Part shown: piece by piece, positions 17,750 through 24,989 of the stretch
Layout of the letters: the number at the start of each line of letters is the position of its first letter
Position numbering within the stretch: position 1 is the first letter of the stretch
Origin: UBA7985 sp002690455
Lineage (GTDB): Bacteria; Pseudomonadota; Alphaproteobacteria; UBA7985
Assembly: GCA_965662775.1 (NCBI GenBank)
Contig: CBFIIW010000004.1
Location: 62,001 to 126,000 of the forward strand
Direction of reading: 5' to 3'
DNA length: 64,000 nucleotides
The notes under the pieces: model-generated
Told to the model about the DNA's origin: nothing
Seen by the model: only the letters and a program-made list of their open reading frames with translations
Database searches by the model: none
Program-made: the position numbers and the translations under genes

Positions 17750-18829
17750 ATGGTCGCTGTTTTCAACCAGTTTAAATCGTCGATCCCGGAGATAATCGAA
17801 GAAGCCCGTAACGGCCGGATGTTCGTGCTTGTGGATGATGAAGACCGCGAGAACGAGGGCGATATCGTTATCCCGGCGCAGATGGCCACCCCGGAGGTCA
17901 TCAACTTCATGGCAACCCATGGCCGGGGGCTGATTTGCCTCGCCATGCCACCGGCACAGATTGCTCGGCTGGACCTGCCGCTCATGCCACAGCGTCACGA
18001 AAGCCGCTTTGGCACTGCCTTTACACTGTCCATCGAAGCAGCCACCGGCGTTACCACCGGGATATCCGCCCCAGACCGGGCACGGACCATCGCAGTAGCA
18101 ATCGACCCGCAGGTCGGCTCAGGTGATATCCAGACACCCGGCCACGTCTTCCCCCTGCTTGCACGGGAAAACGGCACGTTGGAACGTACCGGACACACGG
18201 AAGCCGCCGTAGACATCTCACGTCTGGCCGGGCTCAATCCATCGGGCGTCATTTGCGAGATCATGAACGATGATGGAGAGATGGCCCGCCGCGACGATCT
18301 GGTTGCTTTTTGCGAGCGACACGATTTGAAAATGGGAACCATTGCCGATTTGGTTGCCTACCGTCTGCAAACCGAAAGCCTGATCGAACAGTTGAGTGAA
18401 GAGGCTTTTGTCACGGACTACGGCAGTGATTTCCGTCTGGTAACCTTCCGCGAGCCTGACGACCCAACGGCGCCCGAGATCCTCGCGCTGGTCAAGGGCG
18501 AGATCCGCCCTGACGTGCCAACCTTGACCCGCGTGCATGCACTGAACATGCGGCTGGACCTGCTCGGGGCCAGTGGCGCCAGCAAGCTGCCCGCTGCCAT
18601 CCGGGCGGTAGACAGCAAAGGCACAGGCGTGATTGTGCTCATCAACTCACCCGACAGCATGGACCGCCTGCCACCTGAACAGGCGCTGCGGACGTACGGA
18701 CTGGGCGCACAGGTTCTGCGCAGCCTCGGCGTCCGAGAGATGACCCTGCTCTCCAATGCTAACCGCGAACTGGTGGGTCTCGATGGTTTCGGGCTGCAGG
18801 TTGTGGGTTACCACCCATTGGACCTATAA
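17750..18829 (+). CDS. ribB: 3,4-dihydroxy-2-butanone 4-phosphate synthase fused to a degenerate cyclohydrolase II-like domain (RibBX type)
   Basis: 359 residues from the ATG at 17750; a GTG at 17744 is an alternative. The first 200 residues are a complete DHBP synthase, with the acidic loop VDDEDRENEGDIV, RHESRFGTAFT and GHVFPLLARENG. It makes the four-carbon unit for lumazine synthase. The last 150 residues align in outline with GTP cyclohydrolase II (ending TYGLGAQVLRSLGVREMTLL and LDGFGLQVVGYHPL) but lack the zinc cysteines: the position of the usual CxTGD...RCDC segment reads HALNMRLDLLGASG, and RQEGRG is replaced by NSPDSMDRL. That half should therefore be inactive as a cyclohydrolase. 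This matches the RibBX variant described in Proteobacteria, whose second domain has no known function. A true ribA must lie elsewhere. Confidence 0.92.
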   Translation: MVAVFNQFKSSIPEIIEEARNGRMFVLVDDEDRENEGDIVIPAQMATPEVINFMATHGRGLICLAMPPAQIARLDLPLMPQRHESRFGTAFTLSIEAATGVTTGISAPDRARTIAVAIDPQVGSGDIQTPGHVFPLLARENGTLERTGHTEAAVDISRLAGLNPSGVICEIMNDDGEMARRDDLVAFCERHDLKMGTIADLVAYRLQTESLIEQLSEEAFVTDYGSDFRLVTFREPDDPTAPEILALVKGEIRPDVPTLTRVHALNMRLDLLGASGASKLPAAIRAVDSKGTGVIVLINSPDSMDRLPPEQALRTYGLGAQVLRSLGVREMTLLSNANRELVGLDGFGLQVVGYHPLDL

Positions 18830-18929
18830 AGCGGGTGAGTCCCGGCTAACCCACTGCAACCACCCTGCCCAATCTCTGACTCTACCTCTGCCCCGATCCA
18901 TACCCTTTTGCTGAGGAACCCAAGGCACC

Positions 18930-19364
18930 ATGGCTGAAACCCCGCATCTGCTCATCGTTGAAGCACCTTACTACACTGAGATTTCTGACGCGCTGGCCGC
19001 CGGCGCCGAAGATTTCCTTCGCGCTGAGGGTGTCAGCTTCGAACGCGTTTCTGTCCCCGGTGCCCTGGAAATACCGGCTGCAATCAAATTCGCCGCACAG
19101 AGCAAGCAGTTTGATGGCTTTGTCGCGCTGGGCTGTGTGATCCGAGGAGAAACGACCCACTACGATTATGTCTGCGCAGAAAGCGCGCATGGGCTGCAGG
19201 TGCTGGCCATGACGCTGGGGCTTTGTATTGGTAATGGTATTCTGACCACTGAGAACCGGGATCAGGCGTGGGTCCGCGCTGACAAGGCGCAGAAGAACAA
19301 AGGCCGTGACGCCGCCGAAGCTGCGCTGTCTCTGGTCCGGCTCAAGCAGAAGTACGCGTCCTGA
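18930..19364 (+). CDS. ribH: 6,7-dimethyl-8-ribityllumazine synthase
   Basis: 144 residues. Joins the RibB and RibD products to form lumazine, the riboflavin synthase substrate. Seen: VEAPYYTEI, the SVPGALEIPAAIK substrate loop, and GCVIRGETTHYDYV with the conserved histidine, then NGILTTEN. GAGGAA precedes the ATG. nusB starts 1 bp after the stop, so translation is probably coupled. Confidence 0.96.
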   Translation: MAETPHLLIVEAPYYTEISDALAAGAEDFLRAEGVSFERVSVPGALEIPAAIKFAAQSKQFDGFVALGCVIRGETTHYDYVCAESAHGLQVLAMTLGLCIGNGILTTENRDQAWVRADKAQKNKGRDAAEAALSLVRLKQKYAS

Positions 19365-19365
19365 A

Positions 19366-19968
19366 ATGAGCAACACTGAGACACCCACGGGCCCCGAAGT
19401 AACGACAAACAGCCACACAACCTCGTCCGACACGGCCAACATGGCGCCGGAGCGGGTCAATGCCTCGCATGCACTCGGACCGCGCACGGCCGCCCGCTTT
19501 GCCGCCGTCCAGGCCCTGTACCAGATTGAAGCCACGGATGAAGTGCTTCTGGAGCCTGTGCTGAAGGGATTTGAGCGGCATTTCAATATGGTCGACCTCG
19601 ACGGTTTGGAACTGGGGGAGTATGACCAACAATTGTTTCAGGCGGTGCTTGAAGGGGTCGCGCGGGTCGCTGCCGACCTTGACGACATGGTCTATGGTGC
19701 ACTGTCAGAGAAATGGTCGCTGTCGCGACTGGACAGCGTGATGCGAGCGATCTTGCGCGCTGGAACCTTCGAGCTGAGCGAACGGCTCGATATTCCGGTC
19801 AAAGTGACAATCAACGAGTATCTTAACATCACCCATCTGTTCTTCTCCGGCAAAGAACCGGCTATGATAAACGCCACCCTGTTTACTATCGCTGAAACCT
19901 TGCGTCCGGACGAACTGAACCCAAGTGCGTCGGACACTGAGGCTGAGGCTGAGACTGCGATCGACTGA
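19366..19968 (+). CDS. nusB: Transcription antitermination factor NusB
   Basis: 200 residues from the ATG at 19366. NusB with NusE binds boxA RNA and supports antitermination of rRNA operons. Seen: RTAARFAAVQALYQIEATD, then DSVMRAILRAGTFEL and the signature VKVTINEYLNITHLFF. It is longer than E. coli NusB (139 residues) because of a 40-residue Thr/Ser-rich N-terminal extension and an acidic tail. Follows ribH, the usual neighbour. Confidence 0.94.
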   Translation: MSNTETPTGPEVTTNSHTTSSDTANMAPERVNASHALGPRTAARFAAVQALYQIEATDEVLLEPVLKGFERHFNMVDLDGLELGEYDQQLFQAVLEGVARVAADLDDMVYGALSEKWSLSRLDSVMRAILRAGTFELSERLDIPVKVTINEYLNITHLFFSGKEPAMINATLFTIAETLRPDELNPSASDTEAEAETAID

Positions 19969-20013
19969 TCGGTGATTGACGGTGCGGGGACGAAGAAGGG
20001 GGAAGACGCGCGC

Positions 20014-20937
20014 GTGTCCGAATTTGACTTCATCCGCGAACTGCGGCCGCTTACAGACGCAAACCCGGCGCTATCGCTAGAGGACGACGCCGCGCTTATC
20101 CCCGCGCGCGCTGGCGTTATCTGCACGGACACGCTGGTCGAAAGTCTGCACTTCATCGGGGACGAGCCAGCCGCGGATCTGGCCTTCAAACTGCTCGCCG
20201 TCAACGTTTCCGATCTGACAGCGATGAACGCGCGTCCCACCCACGCCTTGCTAAACCTGAGCCTGCCGGGCGACCGCTGTAATGCTGACTGGCGTAGTAG
20301 TTTCATCGATGGTTTAGCACAGGCGTGTGACGCCTTTGGCCTGCGCCTGCTCGGCGGTGACACCACAGGCAGCCCGCAGGGATTAGTGCTGTCTGCGACC
20401 CTGTTGGGAGACCTCGAAGGCCGAGATGTCTGGCGGCGCGCAGGAGCTCAGCCGGGACAGCAGGTGTGTGTCTCGGGCGCAGTGGGCGCTGGTGCCTTGG
20501 GGCTGCACGACATGCAGGCTGGGCGGACCGAGACTGACTTTGCCCGGCACTATCGCCGACCGAACCCACGGTTGGACCTGCTGGGGCTGGCCGGGGTTAC
20601 GGCCTGCGCCGACATTTCCGACGGGTTGATCGCCGATCTGGGCCATATCTGCCGAGCCAGTGGGGTCGCAGCCGATATCGATCTTGCGGCAGTCCCCCTC
20701 GCCAATCCTAACGTCCGGACAGATGCGGCGAAGGCTGCACAGATCACAGGCGGCGATGACTATCGGCTGGTTTTCACCATGGACAGCACCAGCCCCCTGC
20801 CCGTTGACTGCCACCCAATTGGCACCATCATACCCCTCCAAGCCCCGGAAGAAGATGACCTGCCGCGCATCCACCTCTCCGGCGCGCCCGCGCTGGCTGC
20901 CTACATCGGGTCGAGAACCGGTTTCACCCACTTCTGA
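20014..20937 (+). CDS. thiL: Thiamine-monophosphate kinase
   Basis: 307 residues from the GTG at 20014, supported by GGGGGAAG upstream and by the family N-terminus (SEFDFIRELRPL); a GTG at 19972 is less likely. Phosphorylates thiamine-P to the active cofactor thiamine-PP. Seen: the metal/ATP loop LEDDAALI, CTDTLVESLHF, NVSDLTAMNARP, LLGGDTTGS and the C-terminal ADISDGLIADLGHI and GGDDYRLVF. Downstream of nusB, as usual. Confidence 0.94.
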   Translation: MSEFDFIRELRPLTDANPALSLEDDAALIPARAGVICTDTLVESLHFIGDEPAADLAFKLLAVNVSDLTAMNARPTHALLNLSLPGDRCNADWRSSFIDGLAQACDAFGLRLLGGDTTGSPQGLVLSATLLGDLEGRDVWRRAGAQPGQQVCVSGAVGAGALGLHDMQAGRTETDFARHYRRPNPRLDLLGLAGVTACADISDGLIADLGHICRASGVAADIDLAAVPLANPNVRTDAAKAAQITGGDDYRLVFTMDSTSPLPVDCHPIGTIIPLQAPEEDDLPRIHLSGAPALAAYIGSRTGFTHF

Positions 20938-21046
20938 TCCGTTCAAAACGCGAGAGGAGAGCTGCGCAGCGCGCGTTTGACCCTGGCGCTTGCCTCTGTC
21001 AAACCGCCCGCAGCCAATCCACACATTCTGCAGAGGACTGATCACC

Positions 21047-21571
21047 ATGGACGTGTCCAAAATTTCGCGCGGCGAAAATCCTCCCGTTGATATCAACGTC
21101 ATTATCGAAGTACCGGCAAACTCCGCTGTGAAGTACGAACTGGATAAGGATAGTGGTGCCGTCTTTGTCGACCGCATCCTATTCACGCCAATGTTCTACC
21201 CCTGCAACTACGGCTTTATGCCCAACACCCTCTCCGACGACGGCGACCCGGTCGACGTGCTGGTCGTAGGCCGCCATGAACTGGCGCCGGGTTCGGTCAT
21301 CCGCTGCGTGCCCGTAGGCGTGCTAATGATGGAAGATGAGAAGGGTGGTGACGAGAAGATCGTGGCCGTGCCGCACAAGAAGATTGACGCCCACTACGAC
21401 GGTATCAGCACCTACACCCAGTTGCCACAAAATCTGGTCGATCAGATCAGCCACTTCTTTGAACGCTACAAGGATCTAGAACCGGGCAAGTGGGTCAAAG
21501 TCACGGGCTGGGGCGATGAGAAGCAGGCTGCGAAAATGATCGAAGAGGCGATGGCACGCGTCGACGGCTAA
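21047..21571 (+). CDS. ppa: Inorganic pyrophosphatase (family I)
   Basis: 174 residues from the ATG at 21047 with AGAGGA upstream. Hydrolyses pyrophosphate to phosphate, pulling biosynthetic reactions forward. Seen: KYELDKDSGAVFVDR, FYPCNYGFMPNTL, the signature DDGDPVDVLV with metal-binding aspartates, and VPHKKIDAHYDGI. Length matches bacterial hexameric enzymes. A terminator follows. Confidence 0.97.
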   Translation: MDVSKISRGENPPVDINVIIEVPANSAVKYELDKDSGAVFVDRILFTPMFYPCNYGFMPNTLSDDGDPVDVLVVGRHELAPGSVIRCVPVGVLMMEDEKGGDEKIVAVPHKKIDAHYDGISTYTQLPQNLVDQISHFFERYKDLEPGKWVKVTGWGDEKQAAKMIEEAMARVDG

Positions 21572-21606
21572 AGGCGGCCGCTGTCTGCGCTCAGACAAAC
21601 TCGCAC

Positions 21607-21643
21607 AAGCCCCGGGGTCGTAAGGTGCGGCATCGGGGCTTTT
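21607..21643 (+). terminator. Intrinsic terminator of ppa
   Basis: AAGCCCCG (21607-21614) pairs with CGGGGCTT (21634-21641), running into four T. The loop is about 19 nt and can fold further. It lies 36 bp after the ppa stop. Confidence 0.7.
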
Positions 21644-21697
21644 AGCTGCAGGGCCTATGGAAAAGGTCGCAGGAAAGTTGGGAAGCGAAGAAGCCTG

Positions 21698-22159
21698 CTA
21701 TTGGTTAAAGCGGACGGTGCCGAAGATGGTCTGGAACAGGCTCTGCGCTGCCGACCGATCCGGTCCGTATATCGAAGAGCTTGCAGGGTCCGGCTGCAGA
21801 TCGGGATTGCCTAGGATGCCATTGGCGACCTGAAAACTCTGTATCAGCCCGTCTTCGTTGAAGACCATGACCACCACGCGCTGATCGATAACTCGCGGCG
21901 GGTTTAGGGGCTGGGGCCGCAGATCCTGCTGGACGTAGTACCAGATATTGGGATCGGCGATGCTGGTCGTGATGGGCAGGCCAAAGCGGTTCTGCAAGTC
22001 CTTCTGGGTGTCGATGCCTTTTCGAATGGTTACAAGGTCTTCGTCGCTCGGGGCGCTGCCCCGCACGTCGATCTGTGCCGTACATCCGCTAAGCATAATG
22101 CCCGCGGCCAAGAGCAAGAGCGCCAGCAAACCCGCGCGAACCCGTCGCGTGACAGTCAT
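21698..22159 (-). CDS. bamE: Outer membrane assembly lipoprotein BamE (SmpA/OmlA family)
   Basis: 153 residues from the ATG at 22159, with GGGGTG upstream; a GTG three codons earlier is possible. Small lipoprotein of the BAM complex that inserts beta-barrel proteins. Seen: a signal sequence with a lipobox LSGC (Cys26), then the SmpA/OmlA domain with RKGIDTQKDLQNRFGLP, WYYVQQDL and VVVMVFNEDGLIQSFQ. Divergent from the chaperone gene at 22216, a conserved arrangement in the class. Confidence 0.9.
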   Translation of the reverse strand: MTVTRRVRAGLLALLLLAAGIMLSGCTAQIDVRGSAPSDEDLVTIRKGIDTQKDLQNRFGLPITTSIADPNIWYYVQQDLRPQPLNPPRVIDQRVVVMVFNEDGLIQSFQVANGILGNPDLQPDPASSSIYGPDRSAAQSLFQTIFGTVRFNQ

Positions 22160-22215
22160 CAAATACACCCCATATCTGTGATCAGCACAGAGAGAAAAAC
22201 CATGAGTTCAGTAGC

Positions 22216-22770
22216 ATGATCGGAACACTTCGGCGACTCCTTGGTCGCAAGGCTGAGCCCCACGCGACCACGCCTCGCAACCCGATCGGCCGTCGTCAGG
22301 GTCAAGCCCGGCTCACGGCGATAAAAGCCGTGGCCTTGCAGCCAGTTCTATTCGCACAATGGGGCATTCCGGATCGATTTGACGGCCGCTTTGAGGCGGT
22401 TCTGTTACTGACAGCCGTGGACTTCGCGCGATTGGTCCGGGCTGAGGATACCGCCGCCGCGGATGCGCTGCTTACTGCATTTATGGAGGATGTCGAACTG
22501 GCACTACAGGCCAGCGGTGTCTCAGACAGCGGCATGCGCAAGAAAATGCGACAGGTCGAAACCAGCGCCTACGCCCGCGTGGCACGCATCGGCGTGGCTC
22601 TGCGCCAGAATGCACCGAGTCAGCCTGAAATTCTGAACAGCATGTTCGGCGGCAGTGAAGACGCCGCACCGCGAGCCACCGCCGACAGGCTGGACAGTCT
22701 TCTGCACGCACTGTACGCCGACCCGGACGGGCTCGCATCCGCAGACGCCCTGATCGCGCGCCTGAGTTGA
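22216..22770 (+). CDS. Ubiquinol-cytochrome c chaperone family protein (CBP3-like)
   Basis: 184 residues. Seen: ARLTAIKAVALQPVLFAQWGIPDRFDGRFE and a helical core with ADALLTAFMEDVELALQ, SGMRKKMRQVETSAYARV, typical of the bacterial relatives of mitochondrial Cbp3, which assists assembly of cytochrome bc1. Its role here is inferred from the family and from the conserved neighbours bamE and DUF177. No signal peptide or membrane segment. The DUF177 gene follows within a few dozen bases. Confidence 0.85.
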   Translation: MIGTLRRLLGRKAEPHATTPRNPIGRRQGQARLTAIKAVALQPVLFAQWGIPDRFDGRFEAVLLLTAVDFARLVRAEDTAAADALLTAFMEDVELALQASGVSDSGMRKKMRQVETSAYARVARIGVALRQNAPSQPEILNSMFGGSEDAAPRATADRLDSLLHALYADPDGLASADALIARLS

Positions 22771-22803
22771 ATTGATTTGAATCGAGTAAAGTTGAGCGGC
22801 CCA

Positions 22804-23367
22804 GTGAATAAGAACCGAACTCCTTTGACAGATCCGATCGAATGGCCTCGCGATGGCTGGCGTGACCGCTTGGCCATCTCGGTGGATGCTGCAAAGATCA
22901 TTGCCGAGCAGTTGGACCTCCGCGATGCCCCGCCCAACGTGACTCTGGCCGTTGACGCCGATCTGACCGCGGGTGGAAAGGAACTGGTTTTCCGGCTCAG
23001 GCTCAGTGGCCGCGTGACACAGACCTGCGTGGTGACACTGGACGCCATTGAAACCGAACTGGATGAGAGCTTTATCCGACGTTTCCGAGAAGGTGATTTC
23101 CACAACGAGTTGGAGGTGAAGATTGCCGCCACCGATGGCGATATCGCGACCCTCAACGAAGACCTCGAAGCTTGGCCCCGGTCGGTGGATGAACGCCCCA
23201 GCCTGCTGGACTTTGTCATCGAGCATTTGGGACTGGTGCTCGACCCCTTCCCGCGCAAGCAGGGGACTGAAGCTGACCCAACTTTATTGCAGGATCCGGT
23301 CGATCAGCCGGAGATCATGAGTCCGTTTGCAGCACTGGCGGCATTAAAGCCCAATTCAGAAGACTGA
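22804..23367 (+). CDS. DUF177 (YceD-family) protein
   Basis: 187 residues from the GTG at 22804; TTG codons at 22777 and 22792 would add up to nine residues and cannot be excluded. The YceD family is linked to 23S rRNA metabolism in bacteria and chloroplasts. Seen: LAISVDAAKIIAEQLDLRDAP, LVFRLRLSGRVTQTCVVTLD (the conserved cysteine strand), and a C-terminal ERPSLLDFVIEHLGLVLDPFPR region. It is normally followed by rpmF; here it runs into trpE tail to tail with only 8 bp between. Confidence 0.85.
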   Translation: MNKNRTPLTDPIEWPRDGWRDRLAISVDAAKIIAEQLDLRDAPPNVTLAVDADLTAGGKELVFRLRLSGRVTQTCVVTLDAIETELDESFIRRFREGDFHNELEVKIAATDGDIATLNEDLEAWPRSVDERPSLLDFVIEHLGLVLDPFPRKQGTEADPTLLQDPVDQPEIMSPFAALAALKPNSED

Positions 23368-23375
23368 TGCAGCCG

Positions 23376-24908
23376 TCAATTGTTGTCGGACGAGCGCGCG
23401 ACTCGGATTGCTTCCTGCGCGGCTCTGAACATCGCTGCTGACTTGTGCTCGCACTCGGCCTGCTCCATCGCGGGAACCGAGTCGGCGACGATCCCGGCGC
23501 CAGCCTGCACATAAAGCTTTCCGTCCTTAACCACGGACGTACGTAAGGCAATGCAGGTGTCCAGTTCACCGGCGGCAGAAATGTAGCCGACAGCCCCGGC
23601 GTAGACCCCGCGCTGGCTGGGTTCGAGTTCGTCGATGATCTCCATGGCGCGGACTTTAGGTGCGCCGGAGACTGTCCCCGCGGGAAAACCGGAGCCCAAC
23701 GCAGCAAGGGCGTCAACGTCGTCGCGGACCTTTCCCACAACGTTTGAGGTGATGTGCATCACGTGACTGAAACGCTCCACCACCATTTTCTCGGTGACCT
23801 CCACCGTACCGATCTGAGCGACCCGGCCAACGTCGTTCCGCCCGAGGTCAAGAAGCATGAGATGCTCAGCCAGTTCTTTGGGGTCGTTTCTGAGTTCGGT
23901 TTCCAGCGCATTGTCCTCGGCCAGCGTCTTGCCACGGGGCCGTGTGCCGGCGATGGGGCGGATGGTGATTTGCTCCTCTCGCACACGTACGAGGATTTCC
24001 GGGCTGGCACCGACAATGCTGAAATTCCCCATGTTCAAATGGAACATAAACGGTGAAGGATTGACCCGGCGCAGGGCGCGATAAAGCGCGGAAGACGGCA
24101 AATCGAAATCAGTCTCGAACCGCTGCGAGAGCACGACCTGAAAGATATCTCCCGCGACGATGTATTCCTTAGCAACCTCAACCATCTGTTCGTATTCAGC
24201 AGCGGTGAAGTTGGAGCTGCGTTCAGGCAGGTCCAGCAGGGTTGTCTGCCCTCGGCTGGCGGCTTCACGGTCTTCGGGAACCGGCGCGTGTAGCCGTGCA
24301 GCCAGATGATCCAGGCGCTGTTCGGCCTCAGCGAAGCACGCGGATGGTTCTTTCTCTGCATCGGGCCAGAGCGGTGTAACCAGATAGAGGGTATCAAAGG
24401 CACGGTCGAAGACGATGATCGAGCGCGGGCGCAGCAGCATAGCGTCCGGCACATCAATATCGCGCGGGTTCGCATGGGCCGAGCGCTCGAAGTACTGCAC
24501 CATCTCGTAGCCGAAAAAACCGAAAACACCGGCTGACATCGGCGGCAACGGCGCGGGCATGTCAGCACGTGCAGCGTCCGAAAAGGCGCGCAGGCTGTCC
24601 ATAGTAGAGAGGGTCTCGGGCTCTGCTTTCCAGACTACTTCGCCTGGTTTGGTGCGATGACCGATCCGTGTTTGCCCGCCGGCGTGATGCCAGATGCGGT
24701 CGGGGTCAATGCCGATAAAGGAATAGCGCCCAAGGCTCTCCCCGCCTTCAACACTTTCGAACATTAAGGAGAGATCGTCGAAAGCGCCGAGCTTAAGGGC
24801 GGCTGCGACAGGCGTTTGTAATTCCGCCGACGCCGTCCGCCACAAAAGGTAACCGCGCCCGGCATTGCGGGCGGTAAGGTAGTCATCAAATGCTGTGTCT
24901 GACGTCAT
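23376..24908 (-). CDS. trpE: Anthranilate synthase component I
   Basis: 510 residues from the ATG at 24908; the frame extends 17 codons further but MTSDTAFDDY is the likely beginning. Converts chorismate to anthranilate using ammonia from TrpG. Seen: the feedback-inhibition region FESVEGGESLGRYSFIG, and the catalytic C-terminal domain with EYIVAGDIFQVVLSQRF, RPIAGTRPRG, ERFSHVMHITSNVVG and SGAPKVRAMEII. Length matches stand-alone TrpE. It follows the PpiD-like gene but trpGDC is 29 kb away. No Trp-rich leader peptide is seen in the 81 bp upstream. Confidence 0.96.
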   Translation of the reverse strand: MTSDTAFDDYLTARNAGRGYLLWRTASAELQTPVAAALKLGAFDDLSLMFESVEGGESLGRYSFIGIDPDRIWHHAGGQTRIGHRTKPGEVVWKAEPETLSTMDSLRAFSDAARADMPAPLPPMSAGVFGFFGYEMVQYFERSAHANPRDIDVPDAMLLRPRSIIVFDRAFDTLYLVTPLWPDAEKEPSACFAEAEQRLDHLAARLHAPVPEDREAASRGQTTLLDLPERSSNFTAAEYEQMVEVAKEYIVAGDIFQVVLSQRFETDFDLPSSALYRALRRVNPSPFMFHLNMGNFSIVGASPEILVRVREEQITIRPIAGTRPRGKTLAEDNALETELRNDPKELAEHLMLLDLGRNDVGRVAQIGTVEVTEKMVVERFSHVMHITSNVVGKVRDDVDALAALGSGFPAGTVSGAPKVRAMEIIDELEPSQRGVYAGAVGYISAAGELDTCIALRTSVVKDGKLYVQAGAGIVADSVPAMEQAECEHKSAAMFRAAQEAIRVARSSDNN

Positions 24909-24989
24909 GACACTTCCGGTTGCTCGGTGCGGCAGGCCGGAGCCAGCGGCCGCGGGCATGACGCGACAGCCGGCATCCGGACTGGAGAC

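Noticed and set aside
17750..18829. Annotating the riboflavin fusion as active RibBA
   Set aside because: The zinc-binding cysteines of cyclohydrolase II are missing.
24909..24989. Trp attenuator with leader peptide before trpE
   Set aside because: No short frame with tandem Trp codons and no terminator/antiterminator pair.
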